This document shows positions 7,516 through 13,352 of a stretch of 13,352 bases of DNA, one piece after another. Position 1 is the first letter of the stretch. Every line of letters begins with the position of its first letter. This DNA is from Acidobacteriaceae bacterium (GTDB taxonomy: Bacteria > Acidobacteriota > Terriglobia > Bryobacterales > Bryobacteraceae): positions 1 to 13,352 of the forward strand of contig JAFAQG010000451.1 of assembly GCA_019246575.1 (NCBI GenBank). The letters run 5' to 3'. The position numbers and the translations under genes were made by a program. A model generated the notes under the pieces. The model searched no databases, was not told where the DNA came from, and worked only from the letters and a program-made list of their open reading frames with translations.

Positions 7516-7557
7516 ACGGCAACGCGGACGATTATTTAAGTTTTAGGAGAACTTTGA

Positions 7558-9366
7558 ATGGCTGAAAACAGCTCTGTAGAAATGAAACCAACGTTAGGCC
7601 TGACCGGGCTAACCATGAATGCGATGGCCTTAATTGCGCCGGGCGCATTTCTGTGGCTAACGTTCCTTATCCAGGCGACGACGGGCGTAACTGCCCCGGC
7701 GATGTGGATTGGCATCGTTCTTGCGCTGTTACTATGTCTTGCCACGGCCGTTTGTTATGCGGAGATGGCGAAGCTATATCCCGGAACCGGAAGCTCTTAC
7801 TATTTTGCGGAACAATCGTTTTTGAACCACGAAAGAGTCTGGCGCTACGCACGCTTATCGAAATTCATCGTCGGATGGGGCTCGCATCTTTATTACTGGA
7901 TTTATCCAGGCGTGATGGTTGCAGTCATGGGCGTCCTCTGCGGATACTTAGTCGGCACAATCTGGCCCTCGTTTATGAGCGCCTCGAACCCGGGCCCCAT
8001 GTTCATGGCGCTGATCGCGATCGTGTTCTCGTTTGCGATTGCCTATATCGCACATCGCGGCGTGAACGGCGCCACTTCGGTCAATATCGCAATCAATGTG
8101 ATCCAGATCTCGGCATTGCTCGTATTCTCGGTGTTGGCGCTTGGCTATCGCATGAACCACCCGCCCGGCGGCGTCGCTTACCAATTCGATTCCAGCTCCG
8201 GCGAAGCCTACACATATGAGTTCGCAACAACTAAAACAACGGCTAACGGACAAACGACAGAGACGATCGACCGGGATGCCAACGGTGTGCCCAAGCCCAA
8301 GCTCGATGCCTCGGGAAAACCCGTTCCGTTCCACATCGCATATCCGGAGCACGACGAAAAAGGTGCTTTCTTAACCCATCCGAGCGCCGGCTCAGTGGTG
8401 GGAATCCATAACTTCGGCTGGGTTTTCGTGCAGGCCACGGTCGCGATTCTCATTCTTGTGGGCTTTGAATCCGTGACCGCCATGGGTGGCGAGGCCAAAA
8501 ATGCAAGACGCGATGTCCCGATCGCCGTTATCACGTCGCTCCTTGTGCAAGGTGCGTTCTGTTACCTGGTGGAGTATTTCGCCGCGAACTATTTTTTGAA
8601 CAGCGGTTACACGATGCAGAATGCCACCGGTTCGGCCGCGCCCATCGGCGACATGATGGTCGTGGTCGGAGACGCGATCTTCGGACAAGGCCACGGGCGA
8701 ACGTTCATGCTGATCGAGGCGTTCACGGTCTTTCTCGCGATTATCGGGACGACTCTCTCCTGCATCAACACGGGTGCCCGTGTTACCTATGCAATGGGAA
8801 AAGACCAGGAACTGCCCGATCATTTCGGCGCTTTGCACTCTGCTAACCTGACGCCTCACCGCGCTATTTGGACCTTGGCGGCGATCTCCGCGGTCATCGG
8901 AGTAATCGGCGTTGCAAACGTGTTCGGAGATGCCAACGCGCTTTCGGATGCAACAATCAAGGCCCTCCCTCAGGGTTTCTGGTCGAGTGTTGGCTACCTG
9001 AGCCATGATAAGATGGCTGCGCTCCCTAACTCGCTTCTGACAGTTACACTTGCGTCTAACTTCGGAACTTTCCTGCTTTACATGTTGAGTTGCATCATAT
9101 GCATTGTGGCGTACCATAAGCATCCGAAGTTCAGCACGGTCCGGCACTTCCTGGTTCCCGTGTTCGGGCTGGCGGCAAACCTCGCGTGCATGGCGTTTTA
9201 TATCATCGGCCCGTTCATGGGGTACGGCACGAAGATGGAGCCGTTGTGTGCTTTGGGAATCGCCATCGTATGGGGACTCTACGGCGGAATCTATTTCCTC
9301 CGCGCAAGTAAGATGACCGGCCGCACGACACTCATCCAGAAACAGATGCCGGCCACCGGCGACTAA
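7558..9366 (+). CDS. APC-superfamily amino acid permease with enlarged periplasmic loops
   Basis: A 602-residue inner-membrane transporter with twelve predicted helices (about 20-40, 47-67, 105-132, 147-165, 174-197, 285-306, 322-345, 382-404, 435-453, 492-518, 529-552, 560-582). Helix 1 carries the APC glycine-rich unwound segment (MALIAPGAF). Helix 6 ends in LVGFESVTAMGGEAKNARRDVP, matching the APC GFE...E.KN..R..P pattern, and YAMGKDQELPDHF follows helix 8. It is longer than the usual 450-500 residues because of a hydrophilic insert at about 199-283, on the periplasmic side by the standard APC topology, and a smaller one at 454-490. It probably imports an amino acid, amine or related solute with protons or sodium; the substrate is not readable. 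AGGAG precedes the ATG. It is cotranscribed with the upstream porin and probably ends at the dyad at 9390-9415. Confidence 0.88.
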   Translation: MAENSSVEMKPTLGLTGLTMNAMALIAPGAFLWLTFLIQATTGVTAPAMWIGIVLALLLCLATAVCYAEMAKLYPGTGSSYYFAEQSFLNHERVWRYARLSKFIVGWGSHLYYWIYPGVMVAVMGVLCGYLVGTIWPSFMSASNPGPMFMALIAIVFSFAIAYIAHRGVNGATSVNIAINVIQISALLVFSVLALGYRMNHPPGGVAYQFDSSSGEAYTYEFATTKTTANGQTTETIDRDANGVPKPKLDASGKPVPFHIAYPEHDEKGAFLTHPSAGSVVGIHNFGWVFVQATVAILILVGFESVTAMGGEAKNARRDVPIAVITSLLVQGAFCYLVEYFAANYFLNSGYTMQNATGSAAPIGDMMVVVGDAIFGQGHGRTFMLIEAFTVFLAIIGTTLSCINTGARVTYAMGKDQELPDHFGALHSANLTPHRAIWTLAAISAVIGVIGVANVFGDANALSDATIKALPQGFWSSVGYLSHDKMAALPNSLLTVTLASNFGTFLLYMLSCIICIVAYHKHPKFSTVRHFLVPVFGLAANLACMAFYIIGPFMGYGTKMEPLCALGIAIVWGLYGGIYFLRASKMTGRTTLIQKQMPATGD

Positions 9367-9389
9367 CTCCTCGCACCATTGGCGCCTCA

Positions 9390-9415
9390 TCCGGGCGACC
9401 GTACACTCGCCCGGA
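9390..9415 (+). terminator. Strong stem-loop after the permease, probable terminator
   Basis: TCCGGGCGA and TCGCCCGGA are perfect 9-bp GC-rich arms with an 8-base loop, starting 24 bases after the permease stop. It is followed by GTCTTCTCGT, pyrimidine-rich but not a clean T-tract. It separates the transport unit from the redox operon. Confidence 0.55.
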
Positions 9416-9486
9416 GTCTTCTCGTGCTCACGATATCGGAACGTGACTTGAATCTGATACATTGTGAGATCGGGAAGCCATCTGGG

Positions 9487-10092
9487 ATGCCATTTACCCG
9501 ACGCACAGCGCTGCGTTCCCTAATCGCAACGCCGGCCGTGGCTGTTCTGCCCGCGGCGCTACCGGCACAAGAGCCAGTTCAGCCTCCGCCCCCTAACGCG
9601 GCGCCGAGCGAGACGCCACAAACCCCAACCGTGAACGCGGATTCGTTTGCGGATGGTGTCAGAACAACGTTTACTCCCGAGCAGTTCGCCGCCCTGAAGA
9701 AGCTCGGCGACATCATCGCTCCGGAGTCGCCGAATTCTCCGGGTGCGCTTCAGGCAAACACTGCCGAGTTCCTCGATTTCTTCGTCGGGCAATCGCCCGA
9801 AGATAGATTGCCGCTGTATCACGACGGCCTGAACGCGTTGAACGAACAGGCCCAGCGCCGCTACGACAAGCCATTCGCGCGCATCTCCGCCGCGGAAGCC
9901 GCTCCCATTCTGGCGCCCTTACGCGAGCCTTGGACGTATAAGCAATCGGATGCGCCTTTCCCGCGTTTTCTTCGCGTCGCAAAAGACGACATTCTAGGCG
10001 CGACCATGAGCTCGCGTGAATACGTAACAGTTGTGGCGCGGCGCCGCCGGGGGGCGGGCGGATCGGGGCAGTATTGGCTTCCGATCGAGTAG
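9487..10092 (+). CDS. Gluconate 2-dehydrogenase subunit 3-like protein (Tat signal)
   Basis: A 201-residue small subunit of a flavoprotein dehydrogenase (Gluconate_2-dh3 family). The N-terminus [10 protein letters not shown] is a good twin-arginine motif, followed by a hydrophobic stretch and likely cleavage after LPA (about residue 27). A Pro-rich linker (28-50) leads to the domain: [20 protein letters not shown] (62-81), PGAL, EFLDFFV and [17 protein letters not shown]. The tail ends in an Arg-rich run and YWLPIE. In related FAD-dependent sugar dehydrogenases, such as the Burkholderia cepacia glucose dehydrogenase, this subunit pairs with the signal-less GMC subunit and takes it across the membrane. 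The same arrangement follows here, 10 bp downstream. ATG 9487 is chosen because the Tat motif starts there; an in-frame start at 9379 would bury the signal. GGGAAG lies upstream. Confidence 0.85.
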   Translation: MPFTRRTALRSLIATPAVAVLPAALPAQEPVQPPPPNAAPSETPQTPTVNADSFADGVRTTFTPEQFAALKKLGDIIAPESPNSPGALQANTAEFLDFFVGQSPEDRLPLYHDGLNALNEQAQRRYDKPFARISAAEAAPILAPLREPWTYKQSDAPFPRFLRVAKDDILGATMSSREYVTVVARRRRGAGGSGQYWLPIE

Positions 10093-10102
10093 CGCGTCTT
10101 CT

Positions 10103-11662
10103 ATGGCGCAAGATCACGACGTACTGATCATCGGTTCCGGAGCCTCCGGCGGCATGATGGCCCGTCAGCTCACCGCAAAGGGAATTAAGTGTCTCATGCT
10201 TGATGCGGGCCCCGCGGTCGATTTCGATCGCGATCGCGTCGTCAAAAATGTCTACGACCTGCCCTATCGCGGCTTCGTGCAGCCCGGTCGCTTCCCCCAC
10301 ATCACGCAGGCCAATGAGTTCAACGCGAACGTTTGGGCTGACGAGAAGCTCAATCCCTACACCTACGATCCGAGCAGTCCTTATTATTGGGTCCGAGTGC
10401 GCCGCATCGGCGGCAAGACGCTCATGTGGGGACGAGCATCCTGGCGTCTGAGCAACTTCGAGTTCCACGGAAAAGATCACGATGGATTCGGCGATAACTG
10501 GCCGATCTCGTATGAAGATTTAGCTCCGTATTACGACAAGGTAGAGCCGCTCCTGCGTGTTGCCGGACGAAAGGAGGGATTGCCGCAGTTGCCCGACGGC
10601 GTTTTCATAGACGAAGGCTATCACCCGAGCGAGCCGGTTCGGAGGTTCGCCGCCGCCGCGAAACAAAAGGGCATCCCCACAACTCAACCGCGCCGAGCCA
10701 CCGGGCAAATGGCCAGCTCAGTGAATCTGATGCTGCCGGATGCGCTCGCAACCGGCAATCTGAAGATCATTTCGAACGCCGTCGTTCGCGAGATTACGAC
10801 CGATCCCAATACAGGTCTCGTGAACGGAGCTAACTTCATCGATCGCCAGAGCAGGCGCGATTACCACGTTAAAGCGCGCGTGATCGTTCTTGGCGCATCG
10901 ACGCTCGAAAGCACTCGCATGCTGCTGAACTCAAAACTCGCGAATTCGAGCGGCGTACTGGGCCACTACCTTTTCGACCAATTCTATGTAAAGAACATCA
11001 TCGTCGCCGTAATTCCGGAAGCCCGCAGCGCGAAAAACAAACATGCATTTGCCGGCAGCGGATACGTTCCCAGATTCCGCAACTTGACAACTAAGGAACC
11101 GAAGTTTATCCGCGGCTACGCCTTCGATTTTGCGAGTGGCCAAACGCCCTCGGCCGAATACGTTCCGCTCTATGGAGACGAACTGAAAAAGGAATTGGCG
11201 GAGTTGGAAGGCGCGGCGTTCCACATGACCGCCATGGGAGAAGTATTGCCAAGGCGCGAAAACTTCGTCCGCATCGATCACGGCAAAGTTGATGCTTGGG
11301 GCATTCCCGTCCTGCATATTCAGCAGCGCTACACCGATAACGAATTCGAAATGGCAAAGGACGCCATGAACGTCGCGGACGAGCTCTCTCACGACGCCGG
11401 CTTTCAGGTCTTGGCAAAGCATTGGCAGATGGTGCCCCCCGGCGAGAGCATTCATGAGCTGGGCACGTGCCGCATGGGAAATGACCCGAAAACTTCCGTC
11501 TTAAACCGCTACAACCAGACACACGATATTCGCAACCTTTTCGTTGTCGATGGCGGCGCGTTTGTGAGTGGTGGATCGCAAAATCCCACTCTCACGATTT
11601 GTGCTTTGTCCATGCGCGCCGGCGACTATATCGCCGAAAGGATGCGCACGAGGGAGATTTGA
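10103..11662 (+). CDS. GMC-family FAD-dependent oxidoreductase, dehydrogenase large subunit
   Basis: A 519-residue flavoprotein that probably oxidises a sugar or alcohol in the periplasm. The FAD nucleotide-binding motif is [11 protein letters not shown] (7-17), followed by LMLDAG (31-36). [13 protein letters not shown] (103-115) matches the GMC flavin contact region. HELGTCRMG (451-459) supplies the catalytic His H451, [10 protein letters not shown] (478-487) is the second flavin segment, and N494 in GSQNPTLTI is the second active-site residue. It has no signal peptide, consistent with export together with the Tat-bearing subunit just upstream. Only three cysteines are present (C30, C456, C500). 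The Cys-rich stretch I expect before the [10 protein letters not shown] segment is absent, so an iron-sulfur relay like that of bacterial FAD-glucose dehydrogenase is unlikely. The stop overlaps the next start by four bases. The substrate is unknown. Confidence 0.9.
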   Translation: MAQDHDVLIIGSGASGGMMARQLTAKGIKCLMLDAGPAVDFDRDRVVKNVYDLPYRGFVQPGRFPHITQANEFNANVWADEKLNPYTYDPSSPYYWVRVRRIGGKTLMWGRASWRLSNFEFHGKDHDGFGDNWPISYEDLAPYYDKVEPLLRVAGRKEGLPQLPDGVFIDEGYHPSEPVRRFAAAAKQKGIPTTQPRRATGQMASSVNLMLPDALATGNLKIISNAVVREITTDPNTGLVNGANFIDRQSRRDYHVKARVIVLGASTLESTRMLLNSKLANSSGVLGHYLFDQFYVKNIIVAVIPEARSAKNKHAFAGSGYVPRFRNLTTKEPKFIRGYAFDFASGQTPSAEYVPLYGDELKKELAELEGAAFHMTAMGEVLPRRENFVRIDHGKVDAWGIPVLHIQQRYTDNEFEMAKDAMNVADELSHDAGFQVLAKHWQMVPPGESIHELGTCRMGNDPKTSVLNRYNQTHDIRNLFVVDGGAFVSGGSQNPTLTICALSMRAGDYIAERMRTREI

Positions 11663-12141
11663 AAGGCGCATTCGCCGCGCTTGTTGTATTCGTAGCTGCT
11701 GCTCTTGCATACGCGCCCGAGCCGCCCGCCCAACCGGTCCCGTTTGGCCACAAACAGCACGTTTCCCTCGGCCTGAAATGCGCCGATTGCCACACTGCGC
11801 CCGATCCCGGCGAGGTGATGACGTTCCCGTCCGTCTCGAAGTGCATGGTTTGCCATCGTACGATCAAAACTGACGCACCCGGCGTCCTGGCTCTGAAAAA
11901 GTATGCCGCCGCAAACGAGGAAGTGCCGTGGGTACGCGTTTATCAGATTCCAAGCTGGGTGTACTTCAGCCACGCGGTCCACACCGACGCCGGTGTTACT
12001 TGTGATAGCTGTCATGGCGCTGTTGCGCAACGCGATCGGCTCGCAAAAGAAACCGATCTGTCCATGGCGGGATGCATGAATTGCCACCGTGTCCGAAAAG
12101 CAACGTTGGATTGCGCGGGTTGCCATGAAGCAAAGAGTTGA
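11659..12141 (+). CDS. Pentahaem cytochrome c with ActA-like haem spacing
   Basis: A 160-residue exported cytochrome with five CXXCH sites: CADCH (41-45), CMVCH (62-66), CDSCH (115-119), CMNCH (139-143) and CAGCH (152-156). Two modules of the form FxHxxHxxxGxxCxxCH (29-45 and 103-119) show internal duplication and supply H31, H34, H105 and H108 as likely distal ligands. The stretch [20 protein letters not shown] followed by GVTCDSCHG resembles the cytochrome subunit ActA of alternative complex III, as I recall that family. A short signal (1-19, cleavage after AYA) places it in the periplasm. I start it at TTG 11659, giving a TTGA overlap with the GMC stop and AGGGAG just before it; the only earlier in-frame start (TTG 11599) lies deep in the GMC gene and would add an Arg-rich leader before the signal. 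It probably takes electrons from the flavoprotein. Confidence 0.85.
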   Translation: MKGAFAALVVFVAAALAYAPEPPAQPVPFGHKQHVSLGLKCADCHTAPDPGEVMTFPSVSKCMVCHRTIKTDAPGVLALKKYAAANEEVPWVRVYQIPSWVYFSHAVHTDAGVTCDSCHGAVAQRDRLAKETDLSMAGCMNCHRVRKATLDCAGCHEAKS

Positions 12142-13352
12142 TCGGCAACGTAATATCGGCGCGTTCCTGCCGCTCGTTTTGTTCTTACTCGGCCTCGCCT
12201 GCGGTGGATCTTCGAAAAGTAACATCACGTTGACTCCGAGCCCCACCCCGGCCCCGAGTGCGCCTCAGACGTTCACGAATGTGCTGACCTTCCATAACGA
12301 CCTCGCGCGAACTGGCCAAAATCTGACCGAGACAGCCTTAACACACGCGAACGTCAACTCTTCCTCATTCGGAAAGCTCTTCTCCGTCGCAGTGGATGGC
12401 AAGGTAGATGCCCAACCGCTATACGTCTCGCAGCTGCTGTTATCCGATCAGGCCATCCATTCCGTAGTGTTCGCCGCCACGGAGCACGCTTCTGTCTACG
12501 CCTTCGATGCGAAATCCGGCCACATCTATTGGAATGTCACACTCCTTCTCCCAGGCGAAACTCCCTCCGACGATCTGGGCTGTAGCCAGGTCACGCCCGA
12601 AATTGGAATTACTGCAACGCCCGTCATCGACCTCACTGCGGGCCCGCACGGAACAATCTATCTGCTCGCCATGAGCAAGGATTCCGCAGGCAATTACCAT
12701 CACCGGCTGCATGCCCTCGACATTACGACCGGACAGGAACAATTCGGCGGCCCGATAGAGATCGTCGCCAGTTATCCAGGCACGGGCGCTAACAGCAGTA
12801 ATGGTGAAGTTGTCTTCGAATCGAAGCAATACAACTCGCGCCCCGGTTTGCTTCTGCTCAATGGCATTGTCTATACTGGCTGGGGTTCGCATTGCGATTT
12901 CGGCCTGTATACAGGCTGGTTGATAGGCTACGACCGGCTCACGCTGAAGCAATCGACCGTATTCAATTTTGCCCCGAACGGCAGCGAGGCGGCGCTGTGG
13001 AATTCAGGCGCTGCACCTGCGGCGGATGCTGCAACCGGTCAAATCTTTGTCTCAGTCGGCAACGGCAACTTCGATACCACCCTCAACGCCAATGGCTTCC
13101 CGAGCCGGGGCGATTTCGGAAATGCATTTGTCAGACTAACTGCCGCGAACGGTCAATTGATCGCCGAAGACTACTGGACAATGAGCAACACCGTCAGCGA
13201 ATCTTCGCACGATCAGGACCTCGGCTCGGGAGGCGTAATGTTGCTTCCGGACTTGAACAACGCGAGCGGACAATCAGTAAAGCTTGGAACCGGCGCTGGC
13301 AAAGACGGAAAACTCTACGTCTTCAATCGAACCAACATGGGCAAGTTCAACC
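12125..13352 (+). CDS. Lipoprotein with PQQ-repeat-like beta-propeller (3' end cut by window edge)
   Basis: 409 codons are open from ATG 12125 to the right edge without a stop; the full length is unknown. The N-terminus has a basic start, a hydrophobic stretch and LLGLACGG with C26 as a plausible lipidation cysteine; Gly at -3 is permitted but not typical. A Ser/Thr/Pro spacer (about 29-48) follows. Propeller-like repeats then appear: FSVAVDGKVDAQPLYV, VVFAATEHASVYAFDAKSG (a PQQ-repeat-like blade with the AxDxxxG turn), EIGITATPVID, RLHALDITTGQEQFGG, VYTGWGSHCD, GWLIGYDRLTL, AAPAADAATGQIFVSVGNG and DLGSGGVMLLPD. The family is usually annotated as a PQQ-like domain protein; I see no proof that it binds PQQ or is an enzyme. 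It overlaps the cytochrome gene by 17 bp, so translation is probably coupled. It may anchor or scaffold the dehydrogenase at a membrane, which is inference. Confidence 0.8.
   Translation, partial: MKQRVDRQRNIGAFLPLVLFLLGLACGGSSKSNITLTPSPTPAPSAPQTFTNVLTFHNDLARTGQNLTETALTHANVNSSSFGKLFSVAVDGKVDAQPLYVSQLLLSDQAIHSVVFAATEHASVYAFDAKSGHIYWNVTLLLPGETPSDDLGCSQVTPEIGITATPVIDLTAGPHGTIYLLAMSKDSAGNYHHRLHALDITTGQEQFGGPIEIVASYPGTGANSSNGEVVFESKQYNSRPGLLLLNGIVYTGWGSHCDFGLYTGWLIGYDRLTLKQSTVFNFAPNGSEAALWNSGAAPAADAATGQIFVSVGNGNFDTTLNANGFPSRGDFGNAFVRLTAANGQLIAEDYWTMSNTVSESSHDQDLGSGGVMLLPDLNNASGQSVKLGTGAGKDGKLYVFNRTNMGKFN

Noticed and set aside
8392..9462. 356-codon minus-strand open frame opposite the permease gene
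   Set aside because: It is fully antisense to a clear membrane transporter. Its translation is highly charged with no recognisable domain, as expected from reversed codons of a GC-rich gene.
9431..9470. Possible promoter for the redox operon (TACATT at 9458-9463)
   Set aside because: No acceptable -35 hexamer is found at 15-18 bases, so a promoter in this gap is likely but not locatable by eye.
9713..10480. 255-codon minus-strand open frame across the small-subunit/GMC junction
   Set aside because: It is antisense to two recognised genes and shows no domain or ribosome site.

Overview
The window is one stretch of a GC-rich Gram-negative chromosome carrying eleven genes, nine complete and one cut at each edge. 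The gene content suggests an Acidobacteriota bacterium, perhaps near Bryobacterales/Solibacter. It includes a DUF4142 protein, a BBP_2-type porin with a Pro-rich linker, a GMC oxidoreductase with a Tat-exported small subunit and a multihaem cytochrome, and a PQQ-repeat-like lipoprotein. This assignment rests on remembered family distributions, not on a marker gene.

Layout, left to right. (1) A DUF4142 exported protein runs off the left edge on the minus strand (1-504). A HAD hydrolase is transcribed divergently from it (621-1238). (2) Three minus-strand metabolic genes follow: Mn-type superoxide dismutase (1273-1878), N-acetylglucosamine-6-phosphate deacetylase (1975-3192) and branched-chain aminotransferase (3504-4454). 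A 311-bp non-coding gap separates the last two. (3) A Tat-signal GH29 alpha-L-fucosidase (4545-6092) starts divergently from the aminotransferase. (4) A self-contained transport unit follows: a sigma70-like promoter (6154-6182), a hairpin abutting the Shine-Dalgarno site, a BBP_2 porin (6265-7515), an APC permease (7558-9366) and a strong dyad (9390-9415) that probably ends it. (5) A periplasmic redox operon runs from 9487 off the right edge. It encodes a Gluconate_2-dh3-like subunit with a Tat signal, a GMC flavoprotein without its own signal, a pentahaem cytochrome c with an ActA-like haem arrangement, and a lipoprotein with a PQQ-repeat-like propeller. Spacing tightens along this operon: a 10-bp gap, a 4-bp overlap, then a 17-bp overlap.

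How it fits together. The redox operon looks like a three-subunit FAD-dependent sugar or alcohol dehydrogenase in which the small subunit carries the flavoprotein through the Tat system and the cytochrome takes the electrons. Two things differ from the textbook form. The cytochrome is pentahaem and resembles the cytochrome subunit of alternative complex III. The flavoprotein lacks the cysteine cluster expected between its FAD-binding and C-terminal regions. The porin/permease pair is a plausible outer- and inner-membrane uptake route. Fucosidase plus NagA suggests salvage of fucose- and GlcNAc-containing glycans. No mobile element, CRISPR array, rRNA or tRNA was found.
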